From Aestuariispira insulae (lineage in GTDB: Bacteria > Pseudomonadota > Alphaproteobacteria > UBA8366 > Aestuariispiraceae): DNA of 64,000 nucleotides. Every line of letters starts with the position of its first letter. The stretch's first letter is position 1. Position numbers and translations under genes: made by a program. Below the pieces are notes generated by a model. That model was not told where the DNA came from. It searched no databases and saw only the letters and a list, made by a program, of their open reading frames with translations. Positions 44,168-53,681 of the stretch are shown in pieces. The stretch is from assembly GCF_003385955.1 (NCBI RefSeq), contig NZ_QRDW01000005.1, positions 1-64,000 of the forward strand, read 5' to 3'.

Positions 44168-45007
44168 GTGCATCTGATGACGTGGAAAATGGCTAAGGAT
44201 GTGTTGTTCCGGAAGGCTTGGAAGCGGGCGCTATATTTGCTTCTGGCTGCTTGTTTTTGTCCATGGAGTGTACCAGCGAAGGCGGAGGAAAATACCCAGC
44301 GCTTTTTCATGATACTGGCAACACCGCAGGAACCTTTTAAATATCCTGCGCCGGACGGTGTGCGGGGGATAGATGCGGATGTGGTGAGCCATGTCATGAA
44401 GGCGTTGGGGATAGCCTTCAAAATCCAACTGATCCGATCCGACAGCCGGATTTTGGAAAATGCCAAACTCGGCAAGGCCGACATGCTGTTGCTATTCTCA
44501 AAGAAACCGGAAAGAGAGGTTTTTTTACATTTTCCGGAACGGTCTTATATCGATCTCAGTTGGCATTTTTTTATCCGGGCGGAAGATGAAGGCAAACTCA
44601 ACTATCAAACCTTTGCAGATCTGGTTGATTTGAATATCGGCGCCACCAGGAATCTGGCTTATACGCCAGAATTCTGGGACGCGGGATTGTCGCTTCAATT
44701 GGTGTCGAATAATGATCTCCAGATAAAGAAGCTGATGGCCGGACGCATCGACATTGTCGCCCTAAACACGATCAACACGCTTTACGAAGCCCAGCGCCAT
44801 GGATATGCCGAAGAAATCAGCTTCCTGCCGAAACCGCTCAAAAAGAAACCCTATTACAACGTTTTTCCAAAAGCTTCGGTTCATCCGGACCGAGAAAAGG
44901 TTCTGGCGGCCTATGATAGGATCATTGGTGAAATGATTGCCGATGGGAAGATGACAGCCATTTTCCGAAGATATCTCGGCGACAGCTATCCAATAGGGAT
45001 GAACTAG
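44168..45007 (+). CDS. Solute-binding protein, family 3 type (tandem copy 2)
   Basis: 279 residues from a GTG at 44168, six bases after the preceding stop; ATG at 44177 is possible. Signal peptide near residues 12-40 (ends PAKA). Same architecture as the previous gene with many identical blocks (NDLQI, NTI(N/S)TLYE, LPKPLK). The two are probably cotranscribed. Divergence between copies may mean different ligands. A third orphan member of the family is at 5997-6791 on the other strand. Confidence 0.78.
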   Translation: MHLMTWKMAKDVLFRKAWKRALYLLLAACFCPWSVPAKAEENTQRFFMILATPQEPFKYPAPDGVRGIDADVVSHVMKALGIAFKIQLIRSDSRILENAKLGKADMLLLFSKKPEREVFLHFPERSYIDLSWHFFIRAEDEGKLNYQTFADLVDLNIGATRNLAYTPEFWDAGLSLQLVSNNDLQIKKLMAGRIDIVALNTINTLYEAQRHGYAEEISFLPKPLKKKPYYNVFPKASVHPDREKVLAAYDRIIGEMIADGKMTAIFRRYLGDSYPIGMN

Positions 45008-45138
45008 CCTCAAGATCACGAGAGACGCGGTTTTTATGACTCTTTTTTGAAATTTTCTGCCCTGCTAGAAAACCGTCACCAACCCTATGATAATGGGTGA
45101 TGAAGTCTGGGTTTTCTCGTATGGGTGGAGCTGGGGTG

Positions 45139-46113
45139 ATGCGACAACTGCATTTGAGATGTGGTTCCGATATTGCGGAACGGTTGTTTGAAGCGGGGTT
45201 TGAAGGCGACTATCTGGAGTGGAGCGATCCCGTCTGCCAGGGGCCGGTACCCCATGTGTCCAGTCATAGAACCTATTTGAAGATCAGGGCGCTGTTCATA
45301 TCGGAAGCCTGGGGCGAGGATTTCGAAGAGACCTATACCAAACTGGATTATCAATATCGGGCGCTGGAAAAGCTGGACGATTATGACAGGATCATCTTGT
45401 GGTTCGAACATGACCTTTACGATCAATCCGTTCTGATTAACCTGTTGTCACGTCTTCAAGGGCGACCGTCGATCCTGAACCGGCTTTATCTGATTACAAC
45501 TGACCGGTTTGAAGGGTTGGACCGGTTCATGGGTTTTGGGCAGCTTGCGCCTGAACAATTGGCCTGTTTCAAAGGTAGGGAAATACCGGTGACCCGCGCC
45601 ATGGCGGAAGAGGCCTCGCGCTTCTGGGATGCCTACCGCCGGGACAACCCGCAAGAGATTGCGCGGCTGGCCACCAATGGTGGGGTGGAGGGGCTTCCCT
45701 ATATCAATGGAGCGATGATCCGTTTTCTTCAGGATTATCCCTGGGTGGTTAACGGCCTCAGCCTGACCGCCCAGCTTGCCCTGAAGGCTCTGAAGCGGGG
45801 GGCTGGCACACCGGGCGAAATTTTCCGCGAACTCACCTTGACTCTCGATCCTCAGCCATTCCTGGGGGATGTGATGTTCTGGCCTTTTCTAAGCGAGCTT
45901 AGCGCGGCACCAAAGCCCGCCATCACCGCTTTCGAGGGCATTCGCGAACCCATTGCGTTGACCGATTACGGCCGGGCGCTGTTGAAAGGCGAGGCGGATT
46001 GGATCCTTGACAATGGTGTGGAACATTGGATGGGCGGTGTTAACCTTGGGGAGGGGCGTGCACTTTGGCGCTGGGATGAGGCGGCTTGCACCCTCCGGCA
46101 AGTGGACGTCTAA
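45139..46113 (+). CDS. DUF1835 domain protein
   Basis: 324 residues from the ATG at 45139, with GGAG 8 bases upstream; earlier in-frame starts lack a good site. The N-terminal DUF1835 part includes HLRCGSDIAERLFEAGF, DYLEWSDPVCQGPVP and DRIILWFEHDLYDQSVL. The second half resembles the domain usually paired with it (winged-helix-like TLTLDPQPFLGDVMFWPFLSEL). Function unknown; cytosolic. It converges with the LysR gene. Confidence 0.75.
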   Translation: MRQLHLRCGSDIAERLFEAGFEGDYLEWSDPVCQGPVPHVSSHRTYLKIRALFISEAWGEDFEETYTKLDYQYRALEKLDDYDRIILWFEHDLYDQSVLINLLSRLQGRPSILNRLYLITTDRFEGLDRFMGFGQLAPEQLACFKGREIPVTRAMAEEASRFWDAYRRDNPQEIARLATNGGVEGLPYINGAMIRFLQDYPWVVNGLSLTAQLALKALKRGAGTPGEIFRELTLTLDPQPFLGDVMFWPFLSELSAAPKPAITAFEGIREPIALTDYGRALLKGEADWILDNGVEHWMGGVNLGEGRALWRWDEAACTLRQVDV

Positions 46114-46155
46114 AAGAATTCGTTGATGATTTCCGCGTGGCATTTGCAGATCAAA

Positions 46156-47022
46156 TCAGTCCGCCAATTCCTCTGCAATGGATAGAAACGCCTGGATATT
46201 GGCCAAGCGCTTCCGGTCTCTAAGGCAGACAACATATTCCCCAACTTCCAGATCGTGACCCTTGATCGGGATGGAAACCAGGTCGGGATCAACACCGAAC
46301 TCGCTTTCAAAAACCACGCCGATGCCAAGGCCGGCCGCCACCGCCTCGCGGCAGGCTTCCCGGCTTTGGATCTCGAGAATGCCGCTGGGCGTCACATGGG
46401 CCTGTTGCATGGCATCTTCGAAAATTACGCGGGTGATCGAGCCCCGTTCCCGCAGCACCAGGTCGCAGCCGTTCAGTGCGCTCAGCGTCATGGCCTCCTT
46501 TTCTGCCAGCTCATGGTCCTTGGGTACAAATAAGATCAGTTTTTCCTTCCGATAGGGCAGGATATGCAGCCTTGGATCGTTGGGTGCGCTGGCCAGCACC
46601 GCCACATCGGTACGGTAATCGAGCAGGTCGCGCAGGACCGCATCCGCATTGCCCATGGAGAGAGAGAGACTGAGGCCCGGATGGTTCTTTTTGATTGAGG
46701 ATAGGATTGGCATGACATGGGGCGGGCTGTCACTGCCGACCGACAAATGCCCTTTGGTCAGATCGCGCGCGCCGGATAGCAGGGATTCTGCTTCATCTTC
46801 CAGACTGAACAGGCGGTTGGTGATGCTCTGCAGGGAAATACCAAGCTGGGTCAGGGTGACACCGCGGCCCCGGCGGTCGAACAGACGCACGCCGTAGGAT
46901 TCCTCCAACTCCTTAACCTGGGCAGAGAGGGTCGGCTGGGAAACGCGCAAGGCGCGGGCGGCCCGGGTAAAACTACCTTCCAAGGCGACCCGGTGGAAGG
47001 CCCGTAACTGACTATAATTCAT
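46156..47022 (-). CDS. LysR-family regulator of the phosphonate operon
   Basis: 288 residues from the ATG at 47022; upstream in-frame sequence to 47082 runs into the operator and is not expected to be coding. The winged helix-turn-helix (about 1-60) shows SFTRAARALRVSQPTLSAQVKELEE-type sequence and LFDRRGRGVTLT. The rest is a substrate-binding-protein-like effector domain. It is divergent from phnW across a 145-base gap that holds a palindrome. LysR regulators at such clusters usually activate with 2-aminoethylphosphonate or an intermediate as effector; here this is inference from position. Confidence 0.88.
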   Translation of the reverse strand: MNYSQLRAFHRVALEGSFTRAARALRVSQPTLSAQVKELEESYGVRLFDRRGRGVTLTQLGISLQSITNRLFSLEDEAESLLSGARDLTKGHLSVGSDSPPHVMPILSSIKKNHPGLSLSLSMGNADAVLRDLLDYRTDVAVLASAPNDPRLHILPYRKEKLILFVPKDHELAEKEAMTLSALNGCDLVLRERGSITRVIFEDAMQQAHVTPSGILEIQSREACREAVAAGLGIGVVFESEFGVDPDLVSIPIKGHDLEVGEYVVCLRDRKRLANIQAFLSIAEELAD

Positions 47023-47059
47023 GGGTATTTCGGTCTTTGCTGAAACATAGATGCAACCT

Positions 47060-47083
47060 ATTGATCGTATAATTAATATCAAT
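47060..47083. promoter_or_regulatory. LysR-type operator and phnW promoter region
   Basis: ATTGAT (47060-47065) and ATCAAT (47078-47083) form a perfect inverted repeat with a 12-base AT-rich spacer, containing the T-N11-A pattern of LysR sites. A TTGACT hexamer begins at 47084 in the direction of phnW and could be its -35 box. The position midway between the divergent regulator and phnW suits autoregulation plus activation. Confidence 0.6.
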
Positions 47084-47167
47084 TTGACTTATATTTGTCG
47101 AGGGCTCATAGCTTTCAGCGCGGAATTAATCCGCATCTGGCTCTGTTCCCCTTTCGGAGAGAAATTA

Positions 47168-48319
47168 ATGGCTTCCAAACCTGCTGCGAGCGAAACCGGT
47201 GATCCCCTGCTGCTAACCCCCGGTCCGCTGACCACATCACGGACCGTCAAAGATGTTATGGTTCATGACTGGGGCTCGCGTGACCAGAAATTTATCGACA
47301 TAAATCAGGCCGTTCGCGACGAGATCGTGAAAATTGCCGGTGGCACGGGCACCCATGTGCTGGTGCCGATGCAGGGCAGTGGTACCTTTGCGGTTGAGGC
47401 GATGATCACCTCTTTCCTGCCGCGCGATGGCAAGATGTTGATTCTGGTCAATGGGGCCTATGGCCAGCGCTGTGCCAAAATCTGTGATTATAACGACCGC
47501 GCCTATGTCACCTATGAAACGCCGGAAGATACGCCGCCCAATGTCGATGAAATCGGCCGGATCCTGGACGCGGACGAGGGCATCAGCCATGTTTTTGCGG
47601 TCCATTGCGAAACCACCAGCGGTATCGTGAACCCGATCAAAGAAATTGCCTCAATGGTGAAAGCAAAAGGGCGCAGCCTGCTGGTCGACAGCATGTCCGC
47701 TTTCGGCGCGATGCCAATCGATGCGGGCGAGGTATATTATGACGCGCTGGCGGCCAGTTCCAATAAATGCCTGGAAGGGGTTCCGGGCATGGGCTTTGTG
47801 GTTTGCCGTGAAAGCGCGCTGGCCGGCACCAAGGGCAATGCCAATGCGCTGGTCCTGGATCTGTTTGACCAGTGGAAAGCAATGGAAGCCAATAAACAAT
47901 GGCGCTTTACACCGCCCATTCATGTGATTGTGTCCCTGCATCAGGCCATTCAGGAATTTTTGGAAGAAGGTGGGCAGCCGGGCCGTGGCGGGCGTTACGC
48001 CAATAACTGCAAGGTCCTGGTCGACGGCATGCGCGCAATGGGATTTGAAACTCTGCTGCCCGACCATCTGCAAGCGCCGATCATCATCACTTTTCACAAG
48101 CCGTCGGATCCAAACTTCCATTTCGAAACCTTTTATAATGCCCTGGCGGAGAAGGGGTATCTGATCTATCCGGGCAAACTGACAGTTGCGGACAGTTTCC
48201 GGATTGGCTGTATCGGCCGGTTGGATGAGGGGCATATGGAAGGCGCACTGGGTGCGATCCGTGACGTATTGACCGAAATGAATGTCACCAACTGTGCCCC
48301 GGCACAGGCTGCTGAATAA
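47168..48319 (+). CDS. phnW: 2-aminoethylphosphonate-pyruvate transaminase
   Basis: 383 residues from the ATG at 47168, GGAGAG 7 bases upstream. PLP-dependent class-V fold with LLLTPGPLTTS at 14-24, PMQGSGTFAVEAM at 67-79, DSMSAFG (Asp 174) and the PLP lysine K200 in ASSNKCLEG. It transfers the amino group of 2-aminoethylphosphonate to pyruvate to give phosphonoacetaldehyde and alanine. First gene of a three-gene operon with phnA (11-base gap) and phnY. Confidence 0.95.
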   Translation: MASKPAASETGDPLLLTPGPLTTSRTVKDVMVHDWGSRDQKFIDINQAVRDEIVKIAGGTGTHVLVPMQGSGTFAVEAMITSFLPRDGKMLILVNGAYGQRCAKICDYNDRAYVTYETPEDTPPNVDEIGRILDADEGISHVFAVHCETTSGIVNPIKEIASMVKAKGRSLLVDSMSAFGAMPIDAGEVYYDALAASSNKCLEGVPGMGFVVCRESALAGTKGNANALVLDLFDQWKAMEANKQWRFTPPIHVIVSLHQAIQEFLEEGGQPGRGGRYANNCKVLVDGMRAMGFETLLPDHLQAPIIITFHKPSDPNFHFETFYNALAEKGYLIYPGKLTVADSFRIGCIGRLDEGHMEGALGAIRDVLTEMNVTNCAPAQAAE

Positions 48320-48330
48320 GGATTGGCTGA

Positions 48331-49566
48331 ATGATGAAAATTGAAGTGAATGGCCGTGATTACGCCAAGTCGGAAAGCCCCCTGGTGGTGGTCTGTGTTG
48401 ATGGATCCGAGCCCGGTTATATCGAAGAGGCGGTGAAAACCGGCAGGGCACCGTTCTTTGCCAAGGTTTTGGAGAGCGGTATGAACCGGATCGCACAATG
48501 CGTTGTGCCCAGCTTCACCAACCCCAATAACCTGTCCATCGTAACCGGTCGTCCGCCGGAAGTGCATGGGATCTGTGGCAATTTCTTCTATGATACGGAA
48601 AGTGATTCCGAGATCATGATGAATGACCCTAGCCTGTTGCGCGTTCCCACCATCTTCAAGGCCTTCCAGGATCAGGGCGGCACGGTCGCCGTGATCACGG
48701 CCAAAGATAAGCTGCGGCGCCTTCTGGGCAATGGCCTGACCATGGAACCGGGCAAGGCCTGCTCATTCTCCTCGGAAAAATCCGATCAATGCACGCTCGA
48801 AGAGCATGGTATCGAAGGGGTGAATGATCTGGTCGGCATGGGCGTGCCGTCGGTCTATTCCGCGGAACTGTCCGAACTGGTCTTTGCCGCCGGTGTCAAG
48901 ATCATGGGCCGGGACCGTCCGGACCTGATGTATCTTTCCACCACGGATTATATCCAGCACAAGCATGCGCCGGGTACCCCGGTTGCCAATGATTTCTATA
49001 TCATGATGGACAGCTATCTTTCCCAGCTGGATGAGATGGGTTGCACCATTGTCATCACCGCCGATCATGGCATGAATGCCAAGCATAAGGCCGACGGAAC
49101 GCCGGATGTGATTTTCCTGCAGGATGTGCTGGATGAAAAGCTGGGCCTCGGAAAAACCCGGGTGATCTGCCCGATCACCGACCCCTATGTGGTCCATCAT
49201 GGGGCGCTTGGTTCTTATGTCACCGCCTATTTGGCGGATGATCTGGACCGCGACGCTGTGCTCGCCGATCTATCCGCGATGGCGGGGATTGAAGTGGCTT
49301 TGACCCGCGAAGAGGCCTGTGCCAGGTTCCAACTGCCCCAGGACCGGGTCGGGGATATTGTGGTGGTGTCTGAGAAGAATGTGGTACTGGGCACCAGCGC
49401 CGACCGTCATGATCTTTCCCAGTTGAAAGAACCCCTGCGTTCCCATGGAGGGATCTCCGAACAGGATGTGCCCTTCCTGTCCAACAAACAGACCGACATG
49501 CCCGAAGGCGCGACCTTGCGCAACTTCGACGCTTTCTTTGTCGGCCTCAACCATATGCAGGCCTGA
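48331..49566 (+). CDS. phnA: Phosphonoacetate hydrolase
   Basis: 411 residues, cytosolic. Alkaline-phosphatase-superfamily metal site: D24 in VVCVDGSEP, nucleophile T63 in VPSFTNPNN, then [12 protein letters not shown] (Asp, His), TADHGMN (Asp-His) and a late His in [12 protein letters not shown]. It breaks the C-P bond of phosphonoacetate to acetate and phosphate, the last step after PhnW and PhnY. Its start is 11 bases after phnW, and phnY starts 14 bases after it. Confidence 0.95.
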   Translation: MMKIEVNGRDYAKSESPLVVVCVDGSEPGYIEEAVKTGRAPFFAKVLESGMNRIAQCVVPSFTNPNNLSIVTGRPPEVHGICGNFFYDTESDSEIMMNDPSLLRVPTIFKAFQDQGGTVAVITAKDKLRRLLGNGLTMEPGKACSFSSEKSDQCTLEEHGIEGVNDLVGMGVPSVYSAELSELVFAAGVKIMGRDRPDLMYLSTTDYIQHKHAPGTPVANDFYIMMDSYLSQLDEMGCTIVITADHGMNAKHKADGTPDVIFLQDVLDEKLGLGKTRVICPITDPYVVHHGALGSYVTAYLADDLDRDAVLADLSAMAGIEVALTREEACARFQLPQDRVGDIVVVSEKNVVLGTSADRHDLSQLKEPLRSHGGISEQDVPFLSNKQTDMPEGATLRNFDAFFVGLNHMQA

Positions 49567-49580
49567 GAGGATCATTAAAG

Positions 49581-51014
49581 ATGGTAAACCATATCCGACA
49601 TGAGACGATGAGGATCGCTGGACGCAAGGTGGATACTGAAGGCCGCATCGAGGTCCATTATCCCTATACGGATGAAGTGATCGGCACCGTGCCGCGCGGC
49701 ACCGCCGAACATGCCAAGGAAGCCTTTCAGATCGCCGCTGACTACAAGCCGACCTTGAGCCGCTATGAACGGCAGCAGATACTGTTTCGCGTGGCCGAGA
49801 TTCTGGAATCCCGCAAGGATGAAATCTCCGACCTGATCACCTTGGAATCGGGCCTTTGCAAGAAGGACTCGCTCTATGAAGTGGGGCGTGCCTATGACGT
49901 TTATACCTTGAGCGCGCAGATGTGCATCAAGGATGACGGCGAGATTTTTTCCTGTGATATCACGCCACAGGGCAAGAAGCGCAAGATCTTCACCCAGCGC
50001 GAACCGTTGAAGGCGATCAGTGCGATCACGCCCTTCAATCATCCGCTCAACATGATCTCGCATAAGATCGCACCGGCGGTGGCGACCAATAACTGTATCG
50101 TCTGCAAGCCGACCGAGAAAACCCCGCTGACCGCGCTATTGCTGGCGGACATCCTCTATGAGGCGGGCCTGCCCCATGAGATGTTGTCCATTATCACCGG
50201 CCTGCCGGAGGATCTGGGCGACGAGTTCATCCGCAATGAGAATATCGAGCTGGTGACTTTCACCGGCGGCGTGCCGGTTGGCAAATATATCGCCGAAAAT
50301 GCAGGTTATCGCCGCACGGTTCTGGAACTGGGCGGAAACGCGCCCTTGATCGTCATGGAAGATGCCGATCTGGAGAAAGCCGCCGAGCTGGCGGTGAGCG
50401 GTGCCACCAAAAACTCCGGTCAGCGCTGCACGGCGGTTAAGCGGATCCTGGTGGTGGAAGAGGTTGCCGACGCGTTTTCCAAGTTGGTGCTGGAAAAGGC
50501 GAAAAAGCTGAAATGCGGTGATCCCATGGATCCCGAGACAGATATCGGCACCGTGATTGACGAACCTTCAGCCAAACTGTTTGAGGCCAGGGTCAACAAA
50601 GCCGTGGAAGAGGGGGCGACCCTGTTGCATGGCAATAACCGTGAAGGCGCGCTCTATCCGCCGACGGTGATCGATCATGTGCCGTTTGACAGCGAGCTGG
50701 TGCGCGAGGAAACCTTCGGCCCGGCGATCCCGATCATCCGGGTCAAGGATATCGACGATGCGATCCGGGTATCCAACTCGACCGCTTTCGGCCTCTCTTC
50801 CGGTGTCTGCACCGATAATCTGAACTATATCCAGCGCTTTGTGGCCGAACTGGTCACCGGCACGGTCAATGTCTGGGAAGTGCCCGGTTACCGGATCGAG
50901 ATGTCGCCTTTCGGCGGGATCAAGGATTCCGGCCTTGGCTATAAGGAAGGCGTTATTGAGGCGATGAAATCCTACACCAATGTGAAGACTTTCTCGCTGC
51001 CCTGGATGATCTGA
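49581..51014 (+). CDS. phnY: Phosphonoacetaldehyde dehydrogenase
   Basis: 477 residues. Aldehyde dehydrogenase fold with Asn 153 in PFNHPLN, catalytic Glu 249 in VLELGGNAP and catalytic Cys 283 in SGQRCTA. Its place between PhnW and PhnA chemistry identifies the substrate as phosphonoacetaldehyde, oxidised with NAD to phosphonoacetate. The gene closes the operon and is followed by a strong terminator. Because phnX (direct hydrolysis of the aldehyde) is absent, this oxidative route appears to be the one used here. Confidence 0.93.
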   Translation: MVNHIRHETMRIAGRKVDTEGRIEVHYPYTDEVIGTVPRGTAEHAKEAFQIAADYKPTLSRYERQQILFRVAEILESRKDEISDLITLESGLCKKDSLYEVGRAYDVYTLSAQMCIKDDGEIFSCDITPQGKKRKIFTQREPLKAISAITPFNHPLNMISHKIAPAVATNNCIVCKPTEKTPLTALLLADILYEAGLPHEMLSIITGLPEDLGDEFIRNENIELVTFTGGVPVGKYIAENAGYRRTVLELGGNAPLIVMEDADLEKAAELAVSGATKNSGQRCTAVKRILVVEEVADAFSKLVLEKAKKLKCGDPMDPETDIGTVIDEPSAKLFEARVNKAVEEGATLLHGNNREGALYPPTVIDHVPFDSELVREETFGPAIPIIRVKDIDDAIRVSNSTAFGLSSGVCTDNLNYIQRFVAELVTGTVNVWEVPGYRIEMSPFGGIKDSGLGYKEGVIEAMKSYTNVKTFSLPWMI

Positions 51015-51064
51015 TCAAAGGTAAAAACGTCCGGGGGAAGCTCAGAACCGCCGGATCTCCTGGG

Positions 51065-51100
51065 AACCCCCGCCGGATCATCGGCGGGGGTTTTTCTTTG
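51065..51100 (+). terminator. Rho-independent terminator of phnWAY
   Basis: AACCCCCGCCG (51065-51075) pairs with CGGCGGGGGTT (51082-51092) around GATCAT, followed by TTTCTTTG. Perfect 11-bp stem. Confidence 0.88.
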
Positions 51101-51292
51101 CTATGTCGTATCCGACAATTGAGCATTCAGATACCACATACATAAGATGCTGATAGTAAAACAATGGCATCGAAGGTAGGCGAATGGTGGAAAATTTTTG
51201 TCCGGCGGGCACTGAATATACGTCAGGCCAACAATTGGTAAAAAACGGATCTGGATGCAGAGGAATATAACGGGCCGGAACGACGCGGTGAG

Positions 51293-51652
51293 GTGCGAAG
51301 GCGGTTGGACAGAAGGCGGATCAGTTATGACCGGCGATCTGGCAGGCGTAGACGTGGTGGTCGCATCGGAGAAGGGAGGGAGCCGTTTGTAGATAAACTG
51401 GATGTTCAGGATGGTTTCGAGTTTGGTTTCGACAATCGGGCCTGGCAAGATCAGATAGAACAATCGGAACCCTACCTGGTGACTTGGAACCCGGTGGATC
51501 TGCAGCATCTTTCCTTCTCCACCAAGGAAAACCGGGCATTCCGTCCCTCAGAGGATCGCAGTCTCAAAATGGCGCGGGTAATGCTATATGTGCTGTTGAT
51601 CCTATCAACCCTGTTCTATGCCGCCCTGTTTTATATGCTGGCCTCCGGATGA
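51293..51652 (+). CDS. Small unknown protein with C-terminal membrane anchor
   Basis: 119 residues from the GTG at 51293. The N-terminus is unusually arginine-rich (RRRLDRRRISYDRRSGRRRR), the middle acidic to neutral, and the end a single hydrophobic helix (about 94-116, VMLYVLLILSTLFYAALFYML). The same frame reads backward through LDAEEYNGPERRGE to a stop near 51240 without a usable start, so the true start may be rarer or an upstream frameshift may exist. The GPERRGEVRRRLDRR pattern recalls the VGPDRR tail of the receiver protein at 26554. Function unknown. Confidence 0.5.
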   Translation: MRRRLDRRRISYDRRSGRRRRGGRIGEGREPFVDKLDVQDGFEFGFDNRAWQDQIEQSEPYLVTWNPVDLQHLSFSTKENRAFRPSEDRSLKMARVMLYVLLILSTLFYAALFYMLASG

Positions 51653-51679
51653 ATGGCAGAAAACCGGGGAAATAGCCGC

Positions 51680-52762
51680 TTAGCTGCCGCCCTGGAAATA
51701 CAGCCGGGTCACGAAATTATGAGGCGGCCGGATCGCACCGGACCAGATATTTTCCGTGCCCGGCTGACCTGGAGTGATCGGCTCAAAGAAATGGGACTGC
51801 GCGGTGGTGATGCCAAAGGTGGCTTGGCACAGCAAACGGTCGGCGCGCTCAGGCTTGGTGCCTTTATGCAGGCCGAACGTGTTGACCAGCATGCGGCTGC
51901 CGGCTGGACCGGTTATCTTGACCGGTTCAATGCCGAAATGATGGGCGACCTCTTCATCGGTCTTGCGCAGGCTTTCCACATACCATTTGACGAAGGCGGA
52001 CGGGTCTCTGGCCCGTGCCTGGGCGGCTTCGATCACGTCTAGCCGGTGCGTGGTGGGCACATAGGTATGTGGGCCGGTTTCTTCGTCCACATCGGTCAGA
52101 TAGATGAATAATTTGCAAAAACGGTAATCATCTACATCCATATGGAATAGCTGGGCCTCGCGCGCCTCGCCCGGTCGGGCAAAGCTCCACCAACTGGCCA
52201 GGTTGATCAGGACAGGTGTTGCGCCCAGGGTCGCACCCACAAGATTGATCACCTCGGGCGAGAGCAGGATCTCAAAAAGGTGCGGGCAATTGATCACCTG
52301 CCGCTCGGGGATGGTGGCGACATGATTATGCTGTCGGGCTTCTTCGATATGCATCTCAGTCCGGGTTTTATGGTCCAGGACGGGTTGCGCCGATAAATAG
52401 TCGCGCATGTCCCGGATCCGGTCTTCGTCCAGCTGTGGCAGGAAGGTATAACCTTGTTCCCGCATGGTGTGGAGATTCTCGGCCCCGCCCGGTTCCGGCG
52501 GCGGCGGCAGCTGCGGCTGCTTCAGGATTTCGCGGTTATAATAGTCGACTGCACGGCAAAAAAGCTCCGTCAGTGCCGGGTTGGCAAAGATCTGTTTCAG
52601 CACATTATGATGCAGAATGGTCAGGTCTCTGAATGACGGGATTTCGCCTCGCGTTATGTCGGGAAGCTTGTCATGGAAGGGCTTGAACTGGTCATGGGCG
52701 TGCAGGAAGGCATGCAGGCCCGCATACCATTTGATCCGCTCGATTTCATAGGCTGGAAACAT
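51680..52762 (-). CDS. Phytanoyl-CoA dioxygenase (PhyH)-family Fe(II)/2-oxoglutarate enzyme
   Basis: 360 residues from the ATG at 52762; TTG at 52792 is an alternative. Iron ligands of the double-stranded beta helix are visible: HMDVDD (His-x-Asp) near 205-210 and a distal His in FGLHKGTKPERADR, whose Arg would bind 2-oxoglutarate. Longer than PhnY*-type 2-aminoethylphosphonate hydroxylases (about 270 residues), with an extra helical N-terminal part. Substrate unknown. It lies between phnWAY and the phosphonate transporter and is divergent from a methyltransferase gene, so hydroxylation of a phosphonate is possible but unproven. Confidence 0.75.
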   Translation of the reverse strand: MFPAYEIERIKWYAGLHAFLHAHDQFKPFHDKLPDITRGEIPSFRDLTILHHNVLKQIFANPALTELFCRAVDYYNREILKQPQLPPPPEPGGAENLHTMREQGYTFLPQLDEDRIRDMRDYLSAQPVLDHKTRTEMHIEEARQHNHVATIPERQVINCPHLFEILLSPEVINLVGATLGATPVLINLASWWSFARPGEAREAQLFHMDVDDYRFCKLFIYLTDVDEETGPHTYVPTTHRLDVIEAAQARARDPSAFVKWYVESLRKTDEEVAHHFGIEPVKITGPAGSRMLVNTFGLHKGTKPERADRLLCQATFGITTAQSHFFEPITPGQPGTENIWSGAIRPPHNFVTRLYFQGGS

Positions 52763-52862
52763 AAGATCTGTCCAGATTTCCTTGTATCTCAATAAGATGT
52801 ATCACATGCTCGATGGTCCTGTATAATGAAAACCTGTCGCGCAGGAAAAGGGGACGCAAACC

Positions 52863-53666
52863 GTGATTATCACCGCCGGCAACCAGGGATATGTGCTCAA
52901 AGAGCTGAACCAGCAGCTGTTGATGGCTGTTGTGCAATATCTTCAAGCCAATCCGGATGAGATATTCCATATCCCCCATATCTGCACCTCGGTGGCTGAA
53001 TTGCGCATCGACCAGGTGGGCCGCGAGAATATCCGCATTCATGCGGCGGATGAAAACAGCCCGGTGATTGAAAATGCGGTGGAACATAATCTGAAGAACC
53101 TGATCGGCAAGGTTTCCATGAGCCGCCCGTTGGTGCTCTCCATGGCGCTGCGCTCCATTTCCTGGGTGTCCCGACGGATCAAGAAGCTGCGGGTGCTGAC
53201 CATCGGGCCGCGCACGGAGGCGGAAATTTTCATGCTGATTGCCTGTGGTTTTGATCCGGCCAATATCAAGGGGCTCGACCTGATCTCCTATTCGGATTTC
53301 ATCGAAACCGGCGACATGCATCAAATGCCGTTTGAGGATGACAGTTTTGACGTGATCATCCTGGGCTGGGTCTTGGCCTATAGTGACGATCCCGCGCGCG
53401 CCGCCAGCGAGGTCATGCGGGTTGCCGCACCGGACGCGGTCATCGCGGTAGGCTGTGCCTATACCCCCTTTTCGGAAGAGGAATTAATGGCCCAGGGCAG
53501 CCTGGTGGCACATGGCGGCAAGTATAATTCCGCCGACGATATTCTCCGCCTGTTTGAAGATCAGGTGGCGCGGGTTTATCTGCGTGATGAAATTCATCCT
53601 GATGACAGGGAGGAATCAGATGGCATCAAGGTGATTTTTCAGCTCAAGGGTCCGTCGGACAGCTAA
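52863..53666 (+). CDS. SAM-dependent methyltransferase-like protein
   Basis: 267 residues from a GTG at 52863, with AGGGGA 8 bases upstream. The class-I methyltransferase core occupies about 115-215: VLTIGPRTEAE (motif I region), then DMHQMPFEDDSFDVIILGWVLAY, the typical methyltransferase_11 stretch, and DPARAASEVMRVAAPDAV. The SAM-binding glycine motif is somewhat altered (IGPRTEAE rather than GxGxG), so activity is not certain. Divergent from the PhyH dioxygenase gene across 100 bases, a layout that often marks joint function. Confidence 0.65.
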   Translation: MIITAGNQGYVLKELNQQLLMAVVQYLQANPDEIFHIPHICTSVAELRIDQVGRENIRIHAADENSPVIENAVEHNLKNLIGKVSMSRPLVLSMALRSISWVSRRIKKLRVLTIGPRTEAEIFMLIACGFDPANIKGLDLISYSDFIETGDMHQMPFEDDSFDVIILGWVLAYSDDPARAASEVMRVAAPDAVIAVGCAYTPFSEEELMAQGSLVAHGGKYNSADDILRLFEDQVARVYLRDEIHPDDREESDGIKVIFQLKGPSDS

Positions 53667-53681
53667 CGGCGACGCGCCTGC

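Noticed and set aside
51101-51508. Reverse-strand 135-codon frame
   Set aside because: No ribosome site or family features, and it overlaps the terminator and the better forward frame.
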